A DNA stretch of 29,177 nucleotides, taken from the IMG/VR virus record IMGVR_UViG_3300030108_002614, positions 8,392 to 37,568 of that record; one strand, given 5' to 3'. The number at the start of each line of letters is the position of its first letter. Position 1 is the first letter of the stretch. Shown here in pieces: positions 22,840 through 29,177 of this stretch. A program made the translations under genes and the position numbers. Below the pieces are notes generated by a model, which had not been told where the DNA came from, did not search any database, and saw nothing but the letters and a program-made list of their open reading frames with translations. This stretch comes from a virus.

Positions 22840-24063
22840 CTATGCTGTTCTTTTCCACATATATACGACTATATAGGGTTGTAAGTTATTGTGAGCTGAA
22901 CCACTACCTGTAGAACCTGACGCTCTAGTTCCTTGAGAAGTTGAACCAGAAGAACCTAGTGGAAATGTTCCATTAACTCCAGAAGATACTTTAGTTTCTA
23001 CTGTATGCGTGTGTGCTGGTAGTTCGCTTGTTGTAAGTGTATGAGTTTTAGCACCACCTGTTTCTTCTGCGGTATCAAAATCTGAATCAGATGAATCAAT
23101 ACCTACAGGAACTTTACCTGCACCAAAAGCTGCCCATGTTCCAAAACCTAATAAAGTACCGGGATTAGTGTTGTTTGTTGCATTTATATAAATTGAGCCG
23201 ACAGGATATACAGCAGCTAAAGTTGTTTTGGTATCTATTTGAGTTTGTATAGCAGAAGTCACACCATCTAAATATCCTAATTCTGTTGAAGTCACATCGC
23301 TAACTGAAACATCACCACTACCATCAGAAACCAAAGCTCTTGCTGTAGTAAGGTCAGCCATTTTACTAAAAGCAATAGCAGCACTTGCAGAAACGCTTGC
23401 ATTTACCACAGCGTTGCTTGCTAATTGGTCTGCACCTACAGCATCATCTGCAATCATAGCCTGTTCTACTGCATCATTAGCAATGGTTATGGCACCATTA
23501 GCTGCAATAGTAGCGTCTCCACTCATTGCCACAGGATTGTAGTTTGTGCCATCTGCTACTAAAACATGACCGCTTGTATTTGTGCCCATTTTTAAATCAT
23601 CGCCTTCTATTGTTAAATCTCCAGATAAAGACAGGTTATTAAAAGCGTCATAAACAACAGCACCAGAGCCTCCGCCATCAAGCATTAAAACTTTTGTGTT
23701 GCCATTTGCTACTGTAATAGATGCTCCAGAGCCCTGCGAAATTGTAATACTTTGACTTCCAGACGTAGCATTTTCTATTATTATTATTTTTGAAATAGTG
23801 TTAGGAGCTATAGTCAAAGTTCTAGTAGCTGACAAGCTTACGCCAGAAGTCACTTTTACATAAATAGCTCTATATTTATCACTTGTGCCATCTGCTACAG
23901 TCGCTGTCACATCAGCATCGCTTGAAAACGTAGCTTCTGTTTGATATGAAAAAGCATCTGTTATAAGGCTTAAATTTGTATTTGTAGTGACACCCCAAGT
24001 ACCAGATTGGTCTCCTGTGCCCATTTCATTTAGTCTTAAATTATTATTATATGTACTTGCCAT
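22840..24063 (-). CDS. tail fibre/collar-domain protein, 407 aa
   Basis: The N-terminal part (MASTYNNNLRLNEMGTGDQS, then TWGVTTNTNLSLI) is a virion attachment region common in marine phage fibres. The middle is a Thr/Ser/Ala repeat shaft with a coiled coil or beta character. The C-terminal 130 residues form a phage tail-collar domain: YPVGSIYINAT, LLGFGTWAAFGAGKVPVGID, the metal-binding ELPAHTHTV (HxH) and a final SAHNNLQPYIVVYMWKRTA. This domain occurs in T4 gp12-type short fibres and receptor-binding proteins, so host recognition is the probable role. The start has no SD; TATAAA lies five bases before the ATG, and TATAAT is at 24088. Confidence 0.85.
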   Translation of the reverse strand: MASTYNNNLRLNEMGTGDQSGTWGVTTNTNLSLITDAFSYQTEATFSSDADVTATVADGTSDKYRAIYVKVTSGVSLSATRTLTIAPNTISKIIIIENATSGSQSITISQGSGASITVANGNTKVLMLDGGGSGAVVYDAFNNLSLSGDLTIEGDDLKMGTNTSGHVLVADGTNYNPVAMSGDATIAANGAITIANDAVEQAMIADDAVGADQLASNAVVNASVSASAAIAFSKMADLTTARALVSDGSGDVSVSDVTSTELGYLDGVTSAIQTQIDTKTTLAAVYPVGSIYINATNNTNPGTLLGFGTWAAFGAGKVPVGIDSSDSDFDTAEETGGAKTHTLTTSELPAHTHTVETKVSSGVNGTFPLGSSGSTSQGTRASGSTGSGSAHNNLQPYIVVYMWKRTA

Positions 24064-24097
24064 AATCTTTTATAAATCTATACCAGCATTATATACT

Positions 24098-25063
24098 TTA
24101 TGCTACTTCTTCGTAAGCAGGATTTTGTGTTTCGTTTATGTCTGAGTAGTTAGGAGTCTGGCTTTCGTCTATGCTTGAATAGCCAGAAGACTGTGACTCA
24201 TCAATATCCGCATAAGATGGCGATTGAGTTTCGTTTATTTCTGAAAAACTAGGGCTTTGACTTTCATCAATTTTTCCATAAACCAAAACATTTGCTAGTT
24301 CAACAGATGTTGAAACAGAGTCTGAGCTCACATTTGCTTTTCCAAGAATTACAACATTGCCGGTAGCAAAAGTTGCTTCCAATCCAGAAACAGAAACTGT
24401 GTTTTGTGTTCTTACAGAAATATCTCCTTGTGTAAAACTTGCACCTTGACCAGATACAGAAATGTCAGCCTTAGCATTAGTAGACACATCTCCTAATCCA
24501 GATGTTGCAGATACTCCGGAAACAGAAGTATTTGCTTTGGCTGCTGGTGTGATGCTTCCTACGCCAGATGTTATTGCCTGACCTGTCGGAGATATATTAG
24601 CTTTTCCAATTAAATTAAGGCTGCCCAACCCTGATGTAGCAGCAATTCCAGAAACACTAGCATTTGCTTCTGCATCAATAGCAACAATAGAAACAGTTCC
24701 TACTCCAGAATTTAAACTTGGAGTGGAAGCAATAGCTTGAGCGTTTACAGCAGCTGTACCAATGCCACTTGTAGCAACTTGTGTTGCTGGCGTTATATTT
24801 GCTTTACCTGTAATAGAGCTTAAAGTTCCTAATGCAGATGTAGAAGCTTGTCCGGCTACAGACGTGTTGGCTTTTGCATTTGTTGTTATAGAGCCTGTGC
24901 CAGAAGTAGTGACTTGCGTTGCTGGTGTTATATTTGCTTTACCACTTGTAGAAAGCGAGCCTAAGCCAGAAGTTGTTGCAAGACCTGTGACACTTACACT
25001 AACACTAACAGAAGCATCTCCAGCTGAAAATGGAGCTTCTGAAAATGCACTTATACCAAACAT
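24098..25063 (-). CDS. repeat-rich fibre-type protein, 321 aa
   Basis: Opens MFGISAFSEAPFSAGDASVS, a start I know from marine phage tail proteins. About residues 25-260 are built of roughly ten repeats of about 22 residues (pattern TSGLGSL..GKANITP alternating with TSGxGSI..AKANTSV), suited to a beta-solenoid shaft. The C-terminus switches to five perfect 11-residue repeats of the type IDESQSPSFSE / INETQSPSYAD, then VA. Eleven is half of 22, so the tail may continue the same geometry. It lies between the two main fibre genes and is probably part of the adsorption apparatus. No enzymatic motif is present. The start has no SD; TATAAT lies five bases before the ATG. Confidence 0.75.
   Translation of the reverse strand: MFGISAFSEAPFSAGDASVSVSVSVTGLATTSGLGSLSTSGKANITPATQVTTSGTGSITTNAKANTSVAGQASTSALGTLSSITGKANITPATQVATSGIGTAAVNAQAIASTPSLNSGVGTVSIVAIDAEANASVSGIAATSGLGSLNLIGKANISPTGQAITSGVGSITPAAKANTSVSGVSATSGLGDVSTNAKADISVSGQGASFTQGDISVRTQNTVSVSGLEATFATGNVVILGKANVSSDSVSTSVELANVLVYGKIDESQSPSFSEINETQSPSYADIDESQSSGYSSIDESQTPNYSDINETQNPAYEEVA
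24777..24943 (-). repeat. near-identical 32-base repeats in the fibre gene
   Basis: 24777-24808 and 24912-24943 agree at 30 of 32 bases and are 135 bases (45 codons, about two 22-residue units) apart. The high DNA identity shows recent duplication or gene conversion within the repeat domain. Confidence 0.8.
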
Positions 25064-25139
25064 AATTAATTATAAAATTTTATTTTAAATTTTTTATATA
25101 ATTTTTTAAAACTTATGGCACCTAAGCTTAAAGTAGCTA
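25064..25139. other. very AT-rich gap, possible promoter
   Basis: A 76-base gap of nearly pure A/T for its left 45 bases. Read leftward it contains TATAAT at 25069-25074, five bases before the ATG of the repeat-rich gene. No gene or clear terminator was found. Confidence 0.4.
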
Positions 25140-25325
25140 TTATTTATTTCTAGAATGTTTACCATTCCCTTTGTTATTTCCTGAGTCGTATTGCGTTAAT
25201 TCTTTGAAATAATATTTTCTTATAGTATTAACCTTGTACCAAAAAATATTCATACCTCTAGGATTAGAAAGTTCTCCTATCATAATTACTATACAAGCTA
25301 GTAAAGGTATAAATATAAGTTCCAT
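25140..25325 (-). CDS. small membrane protein between fibre genes, 61 aa
   Basis: ATG at 25323-25325, one base after the upstream stop. It opens MELIFIPLLACIVIMIGELS, a single membrane segment or uncleaved signal anchor, and ends in a basic, Asn/Lys/Gly-rich tail (DSGNNKGNGKHSRNK). No SD is visible. Its location between two fibre genes is unusual for a membrane protein; superinfection exclusion or lysis functions are possible but unsupported. Confidence 0.5.
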   Translation of the reverse strand: MELIFIPLLACIVIMIGELSNPRGMNIFWYKVNTIRKYYFKELTQYDSGNNKGNGKHSRNK

Positions 25326-25326
25326 T

Positions 25327-26637
25327 TTATTCTTCTATTGGTTTAAGTGGTTCAATTATTACTTTTCCATTTTCATCAGTCCAACTTGTATCAATCATGT
25401 GTTGGTCTTGTCTTTCACCAATTACCATCCAAGATACAGTTGCAGTTGATTCTGAATTTTGTGATTCAATGGTAAGTACATTACCTGAAATACTTCCTTT
25501 GACTGCATCCCAGCTTGATTCGTTTGAAGTAAAACATTGAACATCTGTATTTAAAGCTACAAAAGTTCCTTCAGTCATACCTGCTACAGTATCAATATTA
25601 ATTGTTGCTGTACCATTTATTAAATCTACTTTACCTCTATAAATATTATCTGCTTGTGGACCTTCTACAAAAGAATGAATTAAATAATGTGTATCTTTTT
25701 TAGCTTCTAATGGATGGTCAATTTTAAATGACCCAGAACCTTTTGACAAAGAACCAGAAATACTAACATTTCCAGAATTATTTACAGTTAAACCACTTGA
25801 ACCTGAATTACCTAAACAAATTGTGTTGTCTCCTGAAGCCGAACCTGCATTACCATAAAGACCTTGTGTAGATATAGTTCCATTATTAGCTTTTACTTTA
25901 AGTTGGACCGGTACTGTATCGCCATTTCCATTAGCTTCAAATATTGATGCAACTGAGCCTGTATGACCATCCACAGTCATTGGTTTATTGAATGTAGCAG
26001 CACCAGCTTCGGAACTATCTATAGTAAGTGCTGTAATACTTGAGCCACCATCATTGACTTTAAAAAGCATATCGGCATCTGACCTTTCACTTTTTACAAT
26101 AAAGTTTGTGCCATCATTTTCTAAAGAACCAAATTGTGTGCCATCATCTTGTAAATTTATATCTCCACCACCACAATCTAAAACAATATCTCCTGCAACA
26201 TCAATAGTTAAATTGCCACTAGATAAATCTATTTCTGTACCATCAATAGTAATGTTGTCTACAGTAATACCACCATCGACATCTAGTGTTCCCGGAAGTG
26301 TGACATTACCACTAGCATCTTCATGCACAGCTTTACTTGCAGGCATGGTACAAAATACATCTTTAGTTCCTGAAGAAAAATTAACTGCGGAGTCTGAGTT
26401 AGAACTGCTTATGACTGTAGTTCTAGCCAATGTGTCTGGAGAAGCATCGGTCACTGTGCCTAAACCAACTTCAAATTCTGCTGCTGTTTGATGAGCGATT
26501 GCGTAGTAAGTAGTATTAGAATTACCAATTCCTGCTACAAAAGTTTCAAAGCCGGTTTCGGCTCCAGCTAAATTAACTGTGCCTGTTCCGGTTGTAGTAG
26601 TGGTTTCTTTTACTCTGTCGTTTAATACTAATGCCAT
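25327..26637 (-). CDS. tail fibre/spike protein, 436 aa
   Basis: The N-terminus MALVLNDRVKETTTTTGTGT with NLAGAETGFETFVAGIGNSN is the virion-anchoring domain of many phage fibres. The middle (about 110-180) has the DVDGGITVDNITIDGTEIDL repeat, a beta shaft. The C-terminal domain (about 300-436) contains GSFKIDHPLEAKKDTHYLIH and SFVEGPQADNIYRGKV, a conserved terminal module of marine phage fibres, followed by MVIGERQDQHM. This end may fold or trimerise the fibre, or bind the receptor. The start lacks an SD but has TATAAT 26 bases upstream. Confidence 0.8.
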   Translation of the reverse strand: MALVLNDRVKETTTTTGTGTVNLAGAETGFETFVAGIGNSNTTYYAIAHQTAAEFEVGLGTVTDASPDTLARTTVISSSNSDSAVNFSSGTKDVFCTMPASKAVHEDASGNVTLPGTLDVDGGITVDNITIDGTEIDLSSGNLTIDVAGDIVLDCGGGDINLQDDGTQFGSLENDGTNFIVKSERSDADMLFKVNDGGSSITALTIDSSEAGAATFNKPMTVDGHTGSVASIFEANGNGDTVPVQLKVKANNGTISTQGLYGNAGSASGDNTICLGNSGSSGLTVNNSGNVSISGSLSKGSGSFKIDHPLEAKKDTHYLIHSFVEGPQADNIYRGKVDLINGTATINIDTVAGMTEGTFVALNTDVQCFTSNESSWDAVKGSISGNVLTIESQNSESTATVSWMVIGERQDQHMIDTSWTDENGKVIIEPLKPIEE

Positions 26638-26679
26638 AGTCTTGTGTAAAGTTTATGCTTTGTATTATATACTTAATTA
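26638..26679. promoter_or_regulatory. divergent promoter gap
   Basis: In 42 bases, TATAAT (leftward, 26664-26669) serves the fibre gene and TATACT (rightward, 26668-26673) stands six bases before the ATG of the acidic gene, so the boxes overlap. The leftward block ATTATATACTT (26664-26674, as read on +) recurs exactly at 24088-24098 before the collar-domain gene. No SD for either gene. Confidence 0.5.
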
Positions 26680-26931
26680 ATGGAGTACATAATTGAAAAG
26701 TTTTTTGAGTGGGAAAATGGTCCTGCTGTGGTAGCAGTCAATGAGCAAGAAGATTATATGGTGGGTTTTTTTATACCTTACGATAGTGTCACTGACGATT
26801 GGGTTGTTGCTGATGGTGCTCAACTTTATGATTTTTATATAGATGGTATGCAGCTTACTGAGGGAGAATTTGAAGCTGAATTTGGCATTATTGGGGAAGA
26901 TTTGCCTGAGCTACCTATGGACAAAGTTTAG
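26680..26931 (+). CDS. small, very acidic protein, 83 aa, opposite strand to neighbours
   Basis: Rightward gene among leftward ones. The ATG at 26680 lies six bases after TATACT, without an SD, which fits a leaderless transcript. The protein (MEYIIEKFFEWENGPAVVAV...) has 21 Asp/Glu, only two Lys and no Arg, so a charge near -19, plus many aromatics and little Cys. That composition is like DNA-mimic anti-restriction or other inhibitor proteins, but no family is recognised. The stop overlaps the stop of the 607-residue gene by four bases, tail to tail. It may be an independent moron-type gene or partner of that neighbour. Coding status is supported by a clean frame, promoter-like sequence and codon use. 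Confidence 0.6.
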   Translation: MEYIIEKFFEWENGPAVVAVNEQEDYMVGFFIPYDSVTDDWVVADGAQLYDFYIDGMQLTEGEFEAEFGIIGEDLPELPMDKV

Positions 26932-28751
26932 TATTTTTCAAAATAATTTTTCCAAGAAGGATGTATTTTTTCTTCTGCTTCGCCAAATCTTTTTTGCATA
27001 ATTTCTACTAATTCATTTAAAATTTTTCTATCAGAAGCTTTTACTCTTTTTTGACCTTTTACTTTTGTTTGAAGTTCTCTCCAAGCTTCATAAAAATGAT
27101 GATTCTCTTCTGAGGCTTTTTGCATTTGGCTAGGACCTATAGAAATTTCTGCAACTATACTTTTTCCAGCATTCGGTCCTTTTTTAGCTTCAAAAACTAT
27201 ATTAAGTTTTCTATCTATGTAGCCATGTGGATTTTTTTGAAAGCCAGAGTCTATAACTTTATAATTTTTATGCAGCTCTTGAACAATTAAATCCGCAGAA
27301 GCAGTGTCTTCCGCAATAACTCTGGTTCTTAATAAATCTGTAATTCTGCCAATATTATCATTGTATTTTTGACCAGCCTTTTCAACCATTCTAGGAATTT
27401 GTTTAATTACTCCCTTTTGTATTTCTGGATATTCTACATCAAATTCAAGTTTTATTGACTCGCCCGGATTGACTGTGTATTCAAAAAGCTCATCCTTTTT
27501 GCCTTTGTAGTTTTCAAAATATTTATCAGTGACTCTTTTTCCTACAGCTTCTATTTCATCTACATATTCTTTTGCCATGCTGCCAGCAATTTTTCTTGCT
27601 TCGTTTGCAACTAACTCTACATCGTCTATAGTAGAAAATAATCCAGCATTGTTATTTCGAGTAAAAACATTTGCTACTTCATATTCAAGTTTTGGGCTTA
27701 TTTGTCTAAGAGGTGGCTCAAAAGTTGGGTTGCCGATTTTGGGTTGTACTTTTGTTGCGTCTTCAACTCTTTTTTGATTTTTTAGTTTTTTTCTTTCAAA
27801 GTCATAAATTTTAAAATTGTCTTTTGAATTAAAAACTTTAACCGGAACTTCATCTACATTGCCTCTGGAGCTTAATGCTTCAAAAGAAGATTTTCCACCA
27901 AGCAAGGTATAAGTATCATCTGGATTTTTTAAAACTTCTAAAGGCTGTCTAGGGTTGGCAGATACTCCTTTGTAAGTAAAACCTTCCTCTCCAATTTTTA
28001 AAAGTCTATCTGCTAAGTTAATTCTGTCTGGGTCATTTGACATTATAGGCTTGCCACCAACTCCAACATCAAACTTAATTTTGCTTAAAGGTAAATTAAA
28101 ATCAGAGCCTTTTGTATCTATACCGGAAACGTTTGGTTGTGGTTTTGAGTCTACGTTGCCAATTTTTCCTGCTTTATAGGCTCTTCTTAGCATAGGTATC
28201 ATGGTTAATGCTTCAAAAGGAGCTTTAATTAATGTGCCTGCGGCTGAAACTATAGGAGCAGCTGGACCTGATAAACCTATTGCTCCAAGCAATGCAGTAT
28301 CAAATAAACTGCCTATGCCTTGAAAAGTAGCATCAAGATAATTACCTTCACGCAAATTTTCTGGCAAAGATGGATATTTTTCTGCATCTACCATGTATTG
28401 TGGTAAATCAGCCATTGTGACAGTTTTATCTGGAAATACAGCCATTTGTCCTGCTGTATCTGGATAACTAGCACCCGGAAGAACATTTAGCCCTATATAA
28501 GTTTTTTGTGGACCGGTCATATTATACAAAGCGGATGCTACATCTGTTGTAATGTCTGTTGCTGCTTTTTGTTTTTGAAAATTTTGCATAGCTCTGTCCA
28601 TTTGGAATTGAGCTAAATTACCAAAAAAAGATGGCTTTTCTTGGTAGTTTTCTTTTTTTATTTCAGCTGATGGTTTTATTTCAGTTGGTGGAGCAAAAGC
28701 TGGGCTTGTACTAAGAAAAGGCTGTTCTGCAAATATGTCTCGTTCTGCCAT
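26928..28751 (-). CDS. modular protein with ParB-like and RelA/SpoT-like regions, 607 aa
   Basis: ATG at 28749-28751, no SD, with TGTTATAAT five bases upstream. Residues 1-60 are polar and include LSTSPAF (13-19). Residues 142-190 are hydrophobic (IGSLFDTALLGAIGLSGPAA). Around 246-310 the series ADRLLKIG, PLEVLKNPDDTYTLLGGKSS and FEALSSRGNVDEVPVKVF resembles a ParB/Srx-like domain. The C-terminal part (about 450-560) resembles RelA/SpoT nucleotidyltransferases: ITDLLRTRVIAED, NPHGYIDRKLN with Y511, and GKSIVAEISIGPSQM with E535, then HHFYEAW. It may be a virion-delivered or expressed effector making modified nucleotides. Domain calls are by eye; the activity is unproven. Confidence 0.65.
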   Translation of the reverse strand: MAERDIFAEQPFLSTSPAFAPPTEIKPSAEIKKENYQEKPSFFGNLAQFQMDRAMQNFQKQKAATDITTDVASALYNMTGPQKTYIGLNVLPGASYPDTAGQMAVFPDKTVTMADLPQYMVDAEKYPSLPENLREGNYLDATFQGIGSLFDTALLGAIGLSGPAAPIVSAAGTLIKAPFEALTMIPMLRRAYKAGKIGNVDSKPQPNVSGIDTKGSDFNLPLSKIKFDVGVGGKPIMSNDPDRINLADRLLKIGEEGFTYKGVSANPRQPLEVLKNPDDTYTLLGGKSSFEALSSRGNVDEVPVKVFNSKDNFKIYDFERKKLKNQKRVEDATKVQPKIGNPTFEPPLRQISPKLEYEVANVFTRNNNAGLFSTIDDVELVANEARKIAGSMAKEYVDEIEAVGKRVTDKYFENYKGKKDELFEYTVNPGESIKLEFDVEYPEIQKGVIKQIPRMVEKAGQKYNDNIGRITDLLRTRVIAEDTASADLIVQELHKNYKVIDSGFQKNPHGYIDRKLNIVFEAKKGPNAGKSIVAEISIGPSQMQKASEENHHFYEAWRELQTKVKGQKRVKASDRKILNELVEIMQKRFGEAEEKIHPSWKNYFEKY

Positions 28752-28756
28752 GTGGC

Positions 28757-28765
28757 ATTATAACA
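28757..28765 (-). promoter_or_regulatory. leftward extended -10 box before the 607-residue gene
   Basis: Read leftward, TGTTATAAT (TG-n-TATAAT) occupies 28757-28765, with GCCAC and then the ATG. Transcription would begin at or beside the start codon. No clear -35. The gene could thus be expressed apart from its neighbours. Confidence 0.5.
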
Positions 28766-28766
28766 A

Positions 28767-29177
28767 TTAATGTAAGCCTTGTACTTTTCTGTTTAAGATA
28801 GCTTTTACTCTGTGATTAGGAAAGCTGCCTTTGTATTGCGGAAAATATTCTTCAAGCTGCTTGGCTATTTTTCTGTAGCCTAAGCCTCTGTCTCTTAGTT
28901 TGTAAATAACTTCCAATACTTTTTGTTCTTCTTCGTTTGGTATAAGTTTCATTCTTCTTTTAATTCTGTTTCCGGACTTAACTTTTTCTTCTACCTTGTC
29001 ATAACCAAAAGGAGTAGAGCCACCAATGGAATAGCCTTTAGGTGCCCAAGCTAATTTGCCTTCTTTGAATTTGTCTACAGTAGAGCCATGTTCTATTTCT
29101 GCTACTGCTGATAAAACCATAACCATAATCTTATTAACCATCTCATTCATATCAAACTTAGAGTGCAAGCTCGACTT
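28767..29177 (-). CDS. large serine recombinase (C-terminal part only), 5' end beyond window
   Basis: The frame is open from the window edge to TAA at 28767, giving 136 residues; an internal TTG near 29168 is not a true start. The visible part begins KSSLHSKFDMNEMVNKIMVM and continues as VLSAVAEIEHGSTVDKFKEG, the long helix of serine recombinases. Then comes KGYSIGGSTPFGYD, typical of the start of the Recombinase domain, and a helical DNA-binding region (VIYKLRDRGLGYRKIAKQLE). The catalytic Ser domain lies outside. It could be an integrase, invertase or resolvase; if an integrase, this phage may be temperate. It sits 15 bases before the 607-residue gene. Confidence 0.8.
   Translation of the reverse strand, partial: KSSLHSKFDMNEMVNKIMVMVLSAVAEIEHGSTVDKFKEGKLAWAPKGYSIGGSTPFGYDKVEEKVKSGNRIKRRMKLIPNEEEQKVLEVIYKLRDRGLGYRKIAKQLEEYFPQYKGSFPNHRVKAILNRKVQGLH

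Noticed and set aside
25093-25142. 12-codon rightward frame (MAPKLKVAIIYF)
   Set aside because: No SD or promoter and too short; probably chance in the AT-rich gap.
25988-26491. 167-codon rightward frame inside the fibre gene
   Set aside because: Ser/Pro/Val-rich mirror of the beta-shaft repeats; no start signal.
26664-26679. SD for the acidic gene
   Set aside because: The bases before the ATG are A/T only; a leaderless start fits better than a hidden SD.

Overview
The window reads as a fragment of an AT-rich tailed bacteriophage genome (Caudoviricetes). It carries a terminase large subunit, portal, co-chaperonin, scaffold, major capsid protein, head-tail adaptors, a P22 gp10-like stabilisation protein, fibre/collar proteins and a lysis cassette. 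There is no sheath, tail tube or long tape-measure gene, and the connector-like genes resemble those of podoviruses. The gene types, low GC and protein styles match uncultured marine (pelagic) phages. A marine alphaproteobacterial host such as a SAR11/SAR116 relative is plausible but is inference. No rRNA, tRNA, CRISPR array or cellular housekeeping gene was seen.

Layout, almost all leftward (- strand). From right to left: a serine-recombinase gene cut by the window edge (28767-29177); a 607-residue modular protein with ParB-like and RelA/SpoT-like regions (26928-28751); a lone rightward, very acidic 83-residue gene that meets it tail to tail (26680-26931); two or three fibre-type genes with long internal repeats and a tail-collar domain (22840-26637); a lysis block of small membrane proteins, holin, overlapping spanin pair and GH24 lysozyme (20808-22830); terminase, portal, GroES-like protein, scaffold and capsid (12616-20720). 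A rightward cassette with an SNF2-type helicase follows (10254-12461). It is bounded by divergent promoters on one side and hairpin terminators on the other. The leftward virion genes then resume: decoration-like and adaptor proteins, a Rossmann-like DUF115/sialyltransferase-like protein, the gp10-like protein and three probable internal or ejected virion proteins (1-10050).

Most leftward genes are packed with ATGA or TAATG stop/start overlaps, so translation is probably coupled within one or two long late transcripts. Where gaps exist they hold signals: a divergent promoter region at 10051-10253, a bidirectional terminator region at 12462-12615, tandem dyads before terminase at 20721-20807, and a 190-base gap at 21917-22106. 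That last gap contains a rightward promoter, two hairpins and a T-tract, the layout of a roughly 90-nt small RNA gene. Its promoter aligns gap-free over 31 bases with the helicase promoter.

The most novel-looking items are this candidate small RNA and its shared promoter, the ParB-like/RelA-SpoT-like virion-context protein with its convergent acidic neighbour, and a 23-base identical stretch (peptide LSTSPAF) linking that protein to an internal virion protein candidate about 27.6 kb away.
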